A DNA stretch of 64,000 nucleotides from Lineus longissimus (GCF_910592395.1 NC_088313.1:18244437-18308436); one strand, 5' to 3'; positions 50,201-62,606 are shown, counted from the first letter of the stretch. Program-made: numbers and translations. The notes: generated by a model not told the origin, from the letters alone.

Positions 50201-50607
50201 ATTGCAGATACTTTGTTTATCTTGCACATACTGTCTACCAGAAACAAACACGCACACACACGACACTGCTTACAAGTAACGAGGCTGTCTAATGGCAGGG
50301 AAACCCTGATGAAGAAGACACAGCATCTTGAAAGACTACGGGTACACACACTCCCCCACTAACTACCAAACTGTGCGTCGAACCTCACACTGAAATTATG
50401 ATATCGTTGAACTCGGTTCTTTAAGCTCAGTTCATCAAGGCCCCAGCTAACACTTATCAGTCCAGTTTTTAGCACAAGAGGTTTGGAAACAGTGCTTAGA
50501 TGCTATGGGAACACGTTTGACAGACATTGCTCGGGTCCTCGATCGTTGGTCTCATTTTCTACTGGAGCTTGATTACAAGGACGTTGACATCCTGTTTTTC
50601 TTGACGT
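47215..50607. other. Upstream region of the LRR gene and 3' flank of FABP gene B
   Basis: Apart from the putative UTR exon near 48.8 kb, no gene is supported. Open frames up to 113 codons (48271-48612, minus) resemble nothing known. FABP gene B's poly-A site would lie in the right part; AATAAA on the minus strand occurs near 50172. Confidence 0.45.
48796..48890 (-). other. Probable non-coding 5' UTR exon of the LRR gene
   Basis: On the minus strand TATTGAG|GTAAGT at 48796/48795 is a near-perfect donor. It would splice to the acceptor at 47214 just before the LRR start codon, giving a 1.58-kb intron. The upstream end is a guess. Confidence 0.4.
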
Positions 50608-52113
50608 TCAGTGATGTTTCTTTAGACGTCGCAAGGCTGTGATTGTACCACCAGGATGGGTAAACTCGTATGTCTGAAAGGTGAGACAAGGACTAGTACA
50701 TGTTGATTACAATAACAGTCGACCTCACATGTTGCTCAATGGTTTTTCTATATCGCAGGTAGTCATTTTTTTCAGATCGATCCTATAGAAATGAGGAGAA
50801 TCAAGATATCGACCGGTCTGTAGACCCATGCAGTCTGATGAATAATTTTCATGTTTCTCAAAGGAGCGCAAAACCAAAGACACTTACAACTATCATTTCA
50901 TCGCCTATAATTTGCCGTCTTTGTACATTTTTGTATCCTTTCTTCTCGCAGATCCCACTGATTACAAGGCAGTCGCCGCTATAATACATATCCGACTGAA
51001 AATATATAAAATAGAATGTACATGGCTATCAGTATGTGGTACTCGTAAATGTATTACAGTTGCTAATTCTTCAGGCTTCCTTGGCCCCATTAAGACACCA
51101 CGCACCCATACTATAGTTACCGGTTTGAACTGCAGTTCACCCCAATCGTGCCTTGGATTATGATCTGACATCAGTGATCAAATGGCATCAAAGATATTGA
51201 AATAAATCACACAGTAATGGCCAGAAGTTCTTGCTGATCAGACTTAGAAATACTACATGGTCGATATTTATTGAACTACAACAGATGGAGAACGCTGACG
51301 GACTTCTTGCGAGAACTCCGAAATCATATAGCCATCCTAGCTACACAAGATGCAACTGAAGACCAGGTGCTCCTGCTGAGGTGTCGTCTTCGGCCTAAAC
51401 ATTCTCACTAAAATGCACTGATCTCTCTGGGAATGACGGTGCTGCTATCTTTCAACCAATAAATGAACATGAATTCAGTTATATAAACGTGTAGACTCGC
51501 CATGAGAAAAGGTTGCCCACCCACCTGCCAGACATTCCCTTTCGGATCCTTCTCTTCTGCGCTTACACCAAACCTGTACGTGGATGTACTGGCGATTGTG
51601 ATGAAGATTACCTTGACGGATGTGACTATCTCAAGGCTTGAATTCGTTTGGGTGATGGTTTCCTTGCATAATAAAGCACCTTTTATTTGAATAGCACCAT
51701 AACCTGAAGGTAACAAATTTGAAGCTGTATGGACCTACACCAGGAACAGTTCGATGGCAACAACGGAACCATTGATTAAGATGGTGCTAAAGTGGTCAAG
51801 ATTGTTAAATGCTTTTACTGACAAACCTTTTTTTTACACAGGGCAATACAATTGATAATGATAATAAATTGTAACCGGTAATCGAAATCCAACGCAATTT
51901 TAGTCAAGAGACCTCACTCAAAGGGTACTGCAGATATATGCCATGGACTACTGCTATTCCAGTATACTGCTACGTACCTATAGTTTTCAGCATGTCATCA
52001 TATCCCTCCGCTGACTGGGGATGCCAGGTCCCATTGAGATCGACTGTGGTGACACTTGGGCTTGGACGTGAACCAGTCAAGTCGCATTCATCGTATTTCT
52101 CTGATACACTCAT
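50608..52113 (-). CDS. Intracellular lipid-binding protein (FABP/CRABP family), gene B
   Basis: The model is exons 51978-52113, 51525-51703, 50888-50995 and 50608-50673, intron phases 1, 0, 0, encoding 162 residues. The family is a cytosolic ten-strand beta barrel that carries fatty acids or retinoids. LNGTWHPQSAEGYDDMLKTI is the classic first strand and helix region. Exon 2 carries EEKDPKGNVWQ, where the family has E(T)xDxxG. Exon 4 ends FTHPGGTITALRRLKKHH. Exons 2-4 have exactly the same lengths as in gene A (179, 108, 66), and the four-exon plan is that of animal FABPs. The first ATG adds about 22 residues before the barrel that gene A lacks. The usual TRxY end is replaced by RRLKK. Donor 2 is the less common GTGGGT. 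Confidence 0.82.
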
Positions 52114-54148
52114 TTCGATCGTGTAAGAACAGTTGACGAGAGAAAACGATCACGATTCCATTGATGTTTGTCCTTACTCCTTCCCTGGTACTGTCGCCGG
52201 TGCGATCGACGAATCACGAAAATCGGAAGAAATTTTGAAATCCGTCAAATAAAAATCGTCTTATTTTTCCTGGTCGAAGGAGATAATTACCCAAATCAAT
52301 ATCAAATTTGTACTTTGATCGCAGGCTTCTGTTCTAAATCGGGGTGATCACACTTCTTAGTATTGCTGGACTTGTCCCATCGTCGATCTCGATCACCATG
52401 CAAGTCAGGCCATCTGATGATCTGATGACAATATCCACCACTCACAGGTGATCAATTGCCCTCACGTCTCGTATGTGATACCCCACTGAATATCATTCAA
52501 AGACGACACGGTCTGCCGGCGATATGAGTAGGTAGGTCTTATCATATTTTTCCGGGTTGATCCGTCTTGGAATGTTTGTCACACGTTCGATATCCTCGGG
52601 CTAGGTGAGTCATGTCATGCCTGCGTGATCTTGCTCGATATCCCAAGTAATGGCTATGACAGCTTCAATAAGCGGCAGGTTTTGCACTCCGTACGAACGA
52701 CGAAATACGAAGCAGGGCGGTATTATGTTGTCATCAAACATGTGCCGATACATTTACGCAACACTCGTAAACCATCTTTCACACTTAGCTGTTGGAGAAA
52801 TCGGGGAGATGTATCTCTGAATATCGTTGATGAAATGCATATATTCTTTGTACTCCGCCGTTCGTAGCTCTTCGGAATGTGAGTGTGCGTGGGTCACATT
52901 ATTGTACATGTATATCATTCATAGCATATGAACAGCACTTGCCAGATCACTCTATTTAATACCTCATCAAATATACTAAAACACACTTTTATCACGCTAT
53001 TCATATTACTGTCATATAATACTTCAGGGCGTGCAAAGCAGATGTCTTCACTATCATGAATCTAATATGAATTATATGAATGCATTCATATGTCCACATT
53101 GTTATCTCGTCGTTACTGCTTGGTTTACATGTCCTGTCGAAGCCTACATATCACGTCAGCTTTTAGGTCAGTGCGGATTGCGTTGGACTCTTGCAATGCA
53201 ATTGCATGTCCTTAGATTAAAATCATATTTAATCAAAATAACAGTATGCACTATCGCAAATAATAATCATACTAACTGCAGGAACGCTGTTTCACGCACA
53301 GCTGGCAGATATACACTTCATCAAAAACTTCGTCATTACTTTGAAGTAAGACAGTTTTGCGTACATGTATCAGTATATCAGAGTAGTGTGCATCTCTCGA
53401 GTCAGACATTATGTGGGATATAACTTGAAGTACATGTACATGCACTTAACCAAGACCAATTAGCAGAGGGGCAATCCTATACAATGATATGTTAAGTACA
53501 TGTCTAATGCCATGCAATGATATGTCATTTACATGTATAATACCAAATCTATCAGAAACAGATGCTATATCAACGAGGACTATGCAAGTACAGACTATAT
53601 CAATTGTCCGAGGATATCTGTATGCGAACTTTCAAAAGAAAAGACTACAAAATAATCCTTTCAAAGTAATTTATTTCATGACTAAAAGGTTGTCTTTGTT
53701 ATTGAGTCATTCAATGTGAAATAATTTGCTCGTCCTCGCGTCTCAAAATCAAGATATAACAATGTACAGCAACCAGTTGTCCATACCTGTAAGTAGGTTG
53801 ACGCAATAACATAACTATTCGGCCACATTGGGCAGCAATACCGTTCTTCTAGATACCAAAGTATCCACGACAGTATCTTTAGAGTAGAGTAGACTCCTGC
53901 GACCGATATGATCGTTTGCTACATGATTCTAGTTCGCTCCTCTATGGCAAGATAGAACACTGGGTATGCAATTTTCGCTCAGACCCTACACTAAGCCCAA
54001 AACATCCCATACTGTTTTATTCATGGCCATTAGTTCCTTTCTAGATTGCCTCCAGCCCTTTCTATCGTTTGGCCACCAGATCCACACTTTTATCTGGTCG
54101 TTGTTCTTGAGTTGGCTATTCAGCACTTTTTGTCCACACATCCTGGTG
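52114..54148. other. Spacer between the two FABP genes
   Basis: About 2 kb with no firm gene; the promoter of gene B should lie at its left end. A 130-codon open frame at 53031-53423 (+) has no recognisable family. AATAAA on the minus strand at 54016-54021, about 130 bases past gene A's stop, is its likely poly-A signal. Confidence 0.5.
54016..54021 (-). terminator. Poly-A signal of FABP gene A
   Basis: AATAAA on the minus strand, about 130 bases past the stop codon. Confidence 0.5.
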
Positions 54149-55403
54149 CTATGCTTTCTTCTTAAGCCGTCTGATTGCATTGATTGTTCCATTAGGGTGA
54201 GTAAAAACATATTTCTGGAAGACAGAAATACGACATATCAGAAAAAATGTACATAAACTAAACCACAGCATGTTATAGGAAGTTGCTACGGTCCATCCGA
54301 ATAACGACGGAGAAATACCTTCACAGAGAGAATGTCCAACTTAATCCATTTCTCTCGTAGTTGATGCACACATTCAGATATGATGTTTCATATGTTCGAT
54401 TCTTCAAAAAGGATGCCAGATTTCCCACTTAACTTGTTTCAGACCACTAAGATACTTACAACTACCATGTCTCCGTCTTCTATACTTCTCCGACCAGCAT
54501 TTCGGAAGCCCTTGTCTGCACATTCGGCTATAATGTCGAGCTCATCACCATCCCATTTAGCAGTCACCTAAAGATTGCATGAGAGATATTGGTGGCAATG
54601 ACAACACCAGAAAAGGCATAACGATAATCCCAAACCCTTTTCAAATGTACATCTAGATGTTGGATACATTGTGCATCCATTTCAGGTGAGATTTTGGGTG
54701 TATTAAGCCTGATCAGTCAGTCAGGATATACCAATTAGTTCTATTGGTGATACTGGTTAAAGCGAACACCATTAACTACATGTATTTCCATTCCACAGCT
54801 ATTTGAGCTAATGGAAATTCTTACGACAAAGGATCCTGTCTTTTGTAGCTTTCCAATACGTCAAAGCACATCTGGTTTAGGATATCTATTCACAACCTCC
54901 GATACTTCACTTCAAGTAGTTATGAACCCAAGATCAACGACATGTACATACCTTCCAAGTATTTCCTAACGGGTCCGTTTCGTCCACCGTTCCATTTATT
55001 TTAATGGTTTGAGTCTTAGAAAGGAATATAAACATGATAGTGACCCCGGTGGCTATTTGTATCTCTGCCTCCGTCTGTTTGATCACCTCATCAGCTATCA
55101 AACCTCCCTTTAACTTCAGGCCACCGAACCCTAGAATAAAAATATTACATGGTTTTGAAGAAAAGGTATCACAAGCATCATTAACACGCCAAATACATTA
55201 CTCTGCTAGAACGAATGAGGCTAAAATCCCAGATTGCCCTCGTACGATTTGAGAATAGTTCTTCATCTTTGATGTTGCACAGACAACGCGCCTACAAGAT
55301 ACCTTAGGCGACGAAGGGAAACAGACATACCTATAGTTTTCAGCATTTCCTCATATCCTTCGACAACCACTGGATGCCACGTTCCCGTGAGGTCAGCCAC
55401 CAT
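54149..55403 (-). CDS. Intracellular lipid-binding protein (FABP/CRABP family), gene A
   Basis: The model is exons 55331-55403, 54952-55130, 54460-54567 and 54149-54214, intron phases 1, 0, 0, encoding 141 residues, slightly over the family norm of 127-135. The start reads MVADLTGTW, as in typical FABPs, then GYEEMLKTIG. Exon 2 has LKLKGGLIADEVIKQ and VDETDPLGNTWK. Exon 3 starts VTAKWDGDELDII and ends DGDMVV. Exon 4 ends FTHPNGTINAIRRLKKKA. The protein should bind a hydrophobic ligand in the cytosol. A C-terminal Arg is kept where FABPs use Arg-x-Tyr for the carboxylate, but the Tyr is not. Gene A lies upstream of gene B in the same direction, 2.0 kb apart; conserved exon sizes and C-terminal motif show a local duplication. 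Confidence 0.86.
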
Positions 55404-58400
55404 TTTCAAATGCTTTATCTTCTGAGCTGAAAGGCAAAGCTGGACAAATTAAACACAAACCTGAGAGAAAAGCCCTCTAGAATGAGATGGAGCGGTATGG
55501 TGAGCATTTTGACTTGGTCAGGAAAATGTTTCAATGGTCAAAGCAGCGCATTGCCGAATTACACTTATCATAAGTTTTATGATATTCATAAACCAAGCCA
55601 CTGAGAACATTTTATAAGGGCATAAATGTTTAGCCTATATTCCCACCTTCCGCAGGTTGTCAAATCCACAGTAATCCCAGTATTAATTCACAAATATTCC
55701 TATCATGCTAATGCCATCACGAAAATGCCAGATGTCTCCCTGAACTGTTGATGGACGAGAAGAAGTTTGATATCGTGCCTTCTGGTCTAGCCCACGTAGT
55801 CACAAATCAGCAAAGTCAGGAGTACTTAGACATGTACCTACTAGCGAAATGTCATATATCCATATAGGACCTAATGTCCTTGAATGCACCAAGTAGGCTA
55901 TACAGTAAAATGTGAATGGCAACAAGACATGCTAGAGTTGGCTCAAACGACTAATACATAGTGTAAATTGCTCTGTCGAATACGACCCGGTACAACTCCG
56001 ACCTAGAATTAGAAAACATGTTAAGAGGGGACAGTCAGTGCGTCAATACCACGTATGGATACAGTGAATTGACTGGTCGCATAACATGATATATCGATTA
56101 CGGCGATATGAACATACGCGTGACTTGTTATTACCGAGTGAAGCACTTTAAGTTTAGATAGCCACGCCGGATCGATCGATACCGTTCGAATGCTAATATC
56201 GAAGTGTTCGCAACTTGACAGACAGATGGCGCCACTTAAAGCCTCAAGAGGATAGCTCAACTACCACCGTCAGCTGCGGTAAAACTGGATCCTTAACGTA
56301 ACACATAACGAGTAAGGTACCCTCCGTTTAGTGACAGAATCTCAGCATGCAGTAGAACCACAGAGAAGGCACATCCCGTCGTCATAGTTTTCGAGAACCA
56401 ATCAAGGACGGCCTTCCAATGGAGCATCCGACGGCCAGATGCGCCGCGGGTATTTTCTAGGATCAGTCGGTTTATAAGATGGCAGGCATATTTGATCATT
56501 TTACAAAACTGAAACTCTACATATTTCGTTATATACCTCACTTATTCATCCGGAAGTTGTCCTCTTGAGATTAGCCAAGTCGTCTTCACGCCAGTTCTGA
56601 CTGCGCGACTGTGCTTTTAACAAAATGAATAGGCCTTGGACCACACGCGATGATGCCGGGACACACGTTGGCGACTGGCGCGATTGTTGCTCGGCGCGTC
56701 GTCCGTGACGTTTCATGACCTATTCTTCGCGCCATTTCTGCATTATCGTATGCGAGCATGGGATGATGCGACCCAGGACAAACTCGCTAGTCTAAAAGGA
56801 CCATCACACTTTGCATCCATCGAAGCATGGCGGGTTGTCATTGTCACCGATCTCTTGGGGTCCCGAGTCTACTATACTATGTGACCCAGCAATGTAACCG
56901 TAACTGCTTTAAAGTAGGCCTACTTAACTCCATTGCTAAGTTCCTCATACAGACTTGTAAAGGCTATTCCCCGGTGATCAGTTAATGCTCCCTTTTGAAG
57001 TTGTAATTCTCTAAAACTTACAAGCTACCTGTGGTGAGGAACATTGGTCTGTTTTACTTTAAAACATTTGAACTTTCAATTGCCACTTTAGTCTCGATCA
57101 AAGTTTACGAACGACATTTGCTCTCAACAAACCACAGCGCCAGAGGCATGGCGGACAAGTACGCCAAGTTCATTAGTTCACATGTCGAATGCATCATTTA
57201 TGATCATTAAAACATATTTGATACCAAACGCATTGTAATAAATGCACTAACACATTATAATCAAAAGGAAAACCCACAGATAAATTAGGGTCATTTCGTC
57301 CATTAACTTCACTTAATTGCCACGATATCCTAGTTCCTGATTTATTGATTTCGCTGAATGAACCAGAGAGGCTGATGGTGCGTTCGCAAAGATAAAGCAA
57401 GAACTCCGCACACCTGTCAATTTTATTTTTAGAAGGCCAGCAAGGCCGTAGCCTAGCATGATACTGCCATTTTGGATTGCCGAAGAATATGTAAGTGGCG
57501 CACAAATCTGCAGTTTTTACGATAATTGGACGACCTTGATAAATTCGGTGCACCTAATGAAGATTTTTGCATAATATGGCTGCCCATAATTGCTTCGTTG
57601 ACTCAATGAGGTTACATGGGAAATGCTTTAGTCGAAGGTAAATCGGTTAGTTAATGTTATTCATATTTAAGTAGCATGTTGGTAGATGTTTACTATTGTG
57701 GTTTGCATGAGAAAATGAAAAGCGTGAAGGCCTATGTATTGGCTGGCTCGGGCCTATTGGATGCATGATTCGGCCATTATAGGCCTCTTACCCACTTCCT
57801 GTGATATTTTCTGATCGGAGGTTGCGGACAATGGACATGGAGGTCGGGGAGGAGGAGGTAGGGTTGTTTAATTTCTATGTTTAATTGTTGGGTCATAAAT
57901 TTCAAATATCTGTTAGGAAGTCTTTTTTCATCGGGCCGGTGTGACATGTTAGTGCATGGAACGGGTCAATATAGTAAAAAATTATGGTTAAGTTGAAAGT
58001 GGGTAAGCGCAATGACGCAAAAGGAAAACAACCCGAGTTCAATGTTTAACACGCTTGCTCATAGACCATCAACCGGTATTGTATCCGGTGCTAAAAAAGG
58101 TAGCTCAATTATCAATGTTTAAATAGAAATGGCACCTTTTGCCTCTCCATTATAATTATAACATGCCACCGGAGAGTTAGCAATATATCGTCGGTAAAAA
58201 ATGATTCATGATACTGGACAATGTGGGCTGACAACAATTCAGTTATATTCTTCTACACGGCTACCTAATTGTGAACTGACCAACGGTGTTTTTTAAGGTG
58301 CGAGTCGATACTTTCCAACATGTTGTGCCCTTTGGTCCAAGTTGTTGTTTTGAGGCAATAATCAAGGTCGTCATATCGATGGGCCAGGTGGTTCTGAGTG

Positions 58401-59727
58401 CATGCAATGTTTTTAAGTTGGTGATAACAAATTCCAATTTTCCGCTCAATATAAGAGAAGTTAGTCGGTGATGGCAAACGACAACACTTTCCAATTACAA
58501 AGCAAATGCCTTGAACATTAACAGCTGTCAAGCCAGTCGAGTTTTCTTTGCTAAAATTCAAAGCTTTACAAGAGATATTCAATTTAATTTTTGTTTTTGC
58601 TTTTCACTTTAGTAACCAATCTACAACATAAACATTAGCAATGCGTAGACTATTCTTGAATAGGCCTGTGCAACACTTCGCCATTTGACGATAATGCCCT
58701 ATTAACCCGTGAAATTGGTCGTGGTACTCTGCTTATCCCAACGTCATAGCCTTTAAATCGTGATTTTAGCTGGCCGGCCATCGGTTAACTGATGTACCTC
58801 GAACACCAATCCTAAGAGAAGGATTTCGGAGAACTAATGATGAATGACATCAACCTGACAGTAGGCAGTGATTGGTTTAAAATTGCTTACTTAGATAAAT
58901 TTTGGTAATTGTTAGAATGCTGTTACTTGCATGGCTTGCGCTAATGATTAGGCGGAAATAATCGTTCTCCTGTGAACCAAGCATGTCGCCATTGTTTGGT
59001 GGTTGTTCCAAGTACATTCCTTTTACCTATGTCCATGGTATCTCTTCTAGCTTTATAGTATCTTCATCGGCATTTAGACATTCATCGTCGCTGTATTTGA
59101 GCATATTTACCTTTTAATTCTGGCCTTTCCTGAGAAATAAAGCTTGTTCTGTCACCAGTCTCATACAGTCGATACAATCCTTTGAGTCTTCCTTTCATTC
59201 CTCGGTTCGTGGCGGCTTTTGATTACTGTGTCGTTCGTTTGATTGAACCAGCTAACAACTGTCCAGAAGGAAAATAAAGTATAGTGTTTGTTCAAAAGCG
59301 ATTCGAGCATTCAGTATGCCCTAGTACTCCAGAAGACCATCAGGATACAGGCAACAAATATCCAAGCTCGGGTACTTAAACCACATGGTCCATTTAATGG
59401 ATGACATCGATCTAAATAACACAATATGCAAGAACAACAGTTGGTACACTGCTGGATTTGATGCAGCTGAAACTATCCCCAATGCCTGATACATGAGTGT
59501 GATGCACTAAATATCATACCACTTACCATTTAGCACTCGCCCCTGCCTTCCAAAATAGTACGAAAAAGTCCAGTCCAGTTTTCCTTAACGATAAAAATCC
59601 TCGGAAATGTTCCTTCCTATCGTTCCAGGGTGAACCCCCTGCTGATACAGATTCACTTCAGCCACGAATAACCCCCAGCCCAACCAAAGTAAAGCCACGA
59701 TTGAGCATCCTGACAGTGGTCATTATC
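55404..59727. other. Intergenic region with a CpG-rich patch
   Basis: The left part holds FABP gene A's promoter (genes point leftward) and the right part the esterase promoter. Around 56400-56720 the sequence is richer in G, C and CpG than its surroundings. At 57832-57858 a short start frame (MDMEVGEEE) ends at GTAGGG, preceded by an ETS-like CACTTCCTG at 57796-57804; this could be a tiny first exon, but no partner was found. Confidence 0.4.
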
Positions 59728-62048
59728 ATGAAGTTAGCTTTCGTAGGTCTTGCCATCGGTATGGCGGTCTACTTGGCAGGTAAGACTTTTTCATGTATCT
59801 ATGAAAAATTAGTAAATCAGGGAATCATGTTCGAGAAACGTCACCTTTACTAAACTGGAAATATTAAGGTATCTACTACAGCAGTGTACAGACACTTCCC
59901 TGCTTCTGCTGTTTAGTTAGTTTAAAGAGCACTTGAAGGTAAATCCTGGTGCTTCTGATAGCTAGCTTTGAACTTTCCTAGAATTCCTATTCCCAATGAA
60001 CGAGATGATGCGTTCAGTGATTCATTTTCTGATTGACGAGGCTCCGGCTTGGAAAAGGTAACCATAAAACAGGCCATAAAGTTCACCTGAACTTCGTGTG
60101 CGCAAACACGAAGTTCAATACAAAGATACCTCCGGTACCACCCAAGACACGGCATCCCTGATCTCGGAAAATATGGTGAGGGTTGATTCTGCTATTGTAT
60201 ATTGTTTGCCATCATAATAAAACCATATTGTGCTGTTGCTCATGTACACCGCATATATCAATCAACTGTCTACGTCTAGCAGATAAGTAGACGGGTCGCT
60301 TCTTCTACTCCATTTGATCAAGGGTTTACATGACTTTTTGTTTCGGATGTGTTTTATGAGCGTAGTCTTATAGCCATTGACAGATCGTGATGGTGGCAGT
60401 TTCTTTTAACTGAAGGATATCTCATTTAAAGGTTTTCGCTTTCGGTGTACGTTGTAAATCACTTACGTTACTTGCAGGATTTCACGACATGGGCAAGTGG
60501 TACTATGCGACAAATGCCAGTTCCATATCACAATCAGGTATGTATCAGTCTCTTTACTTTTCTATCTTGATCCACCGCTCTATTCTGAGGCAATGAAAGG
60601 GGTACAAATATCTAGTATCACTTCAATAAGGTAATCATTGTCAGTCACCTCAACAGCGACAGTTGTCAATTTTTGAGATCTGTTTTTAAATCACTACAGT
60701 TAGATATAGCCCGGGACGACTTGTGATACGATCTAGACTCATACACGACTTCATTACTTAGTCATTCATCCGAACGCGTTTTCAGTAGAGTGTGCATACC
60801 CAATTTCAGATTGTCTCAGCTATGAAATCTGCCGGACCAGCCCCTGTGTGCGCACTCTCTCAGGATGTGTCAGAGGAAACCATCTACGAGGATGGAAGGA
60901 CACAGAAGTCAATGAATACGCTGGTATACCATTTGCTGCACCTCCAGTCGGCGACCTACGATTAGCAGACCCTATGGAGGTCGCATCGTGGAGTAAGTGA
61001 GAGTTGCTAACTGTCCTTATGTACACCTTTATAGTTTACTTCTGACTCAACGTTCTCTGTTTTCCAATACAAGTCCAGAACCCGTTCACAACAGAGAGGA
61101 TGCTGAGCAAAATGTAGCATAACCATGGCAAAACGAAACAGCGAATATGAACTAAATACTGCATTTGACAAGTTCTTGCCTCTTGAGAGAACAACATACT
61201 TGTTATGAATGAGATTGATTTTAACCTGAGGCGAAATTAATCTCTTCTCTAGGGCCAAAACAATGAAGATTCTTTTTGGCCATGAGATTTAGTGTCTGGG
61301 TTTTTTTTTAATTCATAGCCAACCTCCTGAATGCGACTCAATTCAGGCCAAGCTGTATGTTCACCAAAGACACATATTTCCCCGCATCATATTGGCCGGC
61401 AGAGATGTGGAATCCCCCAGGTAGACAGAGTGAGGATTGCTTACAACTTAATATCTGGACTCCGGGCAACAAGAACAATCTCACAGTTATGGTAAGGGCA
61501 GCCATTTCATTTTTTTCTCGTGTAAAGGGCGGCCATATAACAGGGGGAAAGATGACAACTTACTACACTCACAAATAGCCAAAACGCAACCTACTATCGT
61601 AAGCCAACATTACAAGTAACATGAGTACGTAGTGACACTTAATACTCTACATCTTGTACATGTATGTACTGTGCAGCAATCTGATTGTATCGTTTCAGAA
61701 AATGACTCCGATTTAGTACTATTAGTAATGATCAGGCCTATGCTTAAAAAGACGCTGACTTTCGGCCTTGAAGCTTTTTGGCATCAAATTGGATCATATC
61801 GAACACTTGGACACAATCATGTCATAGCCTAAGTAGTTCACAGGCCGTTTTTGGAACCTTTATTATGCTATATCATAATGTCATAATTCAGGTTTGGATA
61901 TTTGGTGGTGGTTTCTACAATGGCGCCACTACTTTGGATGTTTATAACGGATCCATGTTGGCAGCCGCAAACGATGTCGTGGTTGTTTCCATAAGTTACA
62001 GGACGGCGGTTCTTGGATTTTTGTCAACAGGCGACGGTCAAGTTAAAG
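59728..62048 (+). CDS. Carboxylesterase/cholinesterase-type secreted protein, first five exons (partial)
   Basis: The model is exons 59728-59779, 60478-60537, 60810-60992, 61319-61491 and 61892-62048, all GT-AG, phases 1, 1, 1, 0, 1, giving 208 residues of an alpha/beta-hydrolase. A signal peptide (about 1-17) precedes a short unconserved N-terminus with extra cysteines. Family blocks follow: GCVRG, then YAGIPFAAPPVGDLRL, then SEDCLQLNIWTP (carboxylesterase type-B signature 2). VWIFGGGFYNGATT holds the oxyanion-hole glycines, and DVVVVSISYR and GFLSTGD complete the set. In the family the next exon begins GN and soon brings the GESAG nucleophile; it is not in this window. Whether the protein is an active esterase or a neuroligin-like adhesion form cannot be judged. 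Usual length is about 550-600 residues, so roughly a third is seen. Confidence 0.87.
60089..60116. repeat. Perfect 11-bp hairpin in esterase intron 1
   Basis: GAACTTCGTGT (60089-60099) and ACACGAAGTTC (60106-60116) are exact reverse complements around the loop GCGCAA. Confidence 0.85.
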
Positions 62049-62086
62049 GTATTGTCCAAGACGACAGGTTGTTTGCTTCTCTGAAC

Positions 62087-62126
62087 AAGAGGCCCAAGGG
62101 CCTGGCGCTCAGCTGAAATACATGGG
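62087..62126 (+). repeat. Segment resembling a dispersed GAGGCCCAAGGGCC repeat
   Basis: ACAAGAGGCCCAAGGGCC followed by TGGCGCTCAGCTGA resembles a dispersed motif family I recall from bivalve and other lophotrochozoan genomes (GAGGCCC-N-GGGCC then GCTCACCTGA). The match is from memory, not from a search, and the element borders are unknown. Confidence 0.35.
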
Positions 62127-62550
62127 TTAATGCAGGGGTACATGTTTATTGATATTTCATTCAACCATGAGAATGCGGCCTCTTGAGGTCTACAGCCAAT
62201 GGCTTAAAATGGCAATTGGCAAAGTTGGTGTTAGTGTTAATTTTGGGAAAGTGTTGTAGTTCTTGAGCAGCCCTGAGAATGCATCATTTCCACAAACAAG
62301 GCTGTCTACCCTAAGATTACGCCTAATGTTCGTGTTGATCATAGCGTCATTCTGAAATATTGTCTTGTTGCTACATATAAGCCCCAAAATTTTTACAAAA
62401 TTAACACCAAGACCAACTTTGAAGTCACGCAATGTGTCATAAATGGCTCCAGACTGATTTCACTGTCACAAGCCACACTCGCCAGACACTTTCCTTTATA
62501 GACACCTTTGCAAACACCATCATATCCAGCAAATACATTGTTTGGGGTTC

Positions 62551-62606
62551 TAACATTACCATGTACTAGTAATGTGACTAACATTACTACGTACTAGTAA
62601 TGTGAA
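62551..62606. repeat. Tandem repeat, two 28-bp units
   Basis: Units 62551-62578 and 62579-62606 both read TAACATTAC, then four or five variable bases, then GTACTAGTAATGTGA. Each unit contains a short inverted repeat CATTAC/GTAATG. Confidence 0.85.

Noticed and set aside
53760-53815. Acceptor-like site on the minus strand considered as the last exon of FABP gene A
   Set aside because: Its frame gives no FABP-like end, while 54149-54214 matches gene B's last exon in length and sequence.
53986-54210. 74-codon minus-strand frame considered as part of a transposon protein
   Set aside because: It begins within the last exon of FABP gene A in another frame and continues into the 3' UTR; the exon 4 frame is the supported one.
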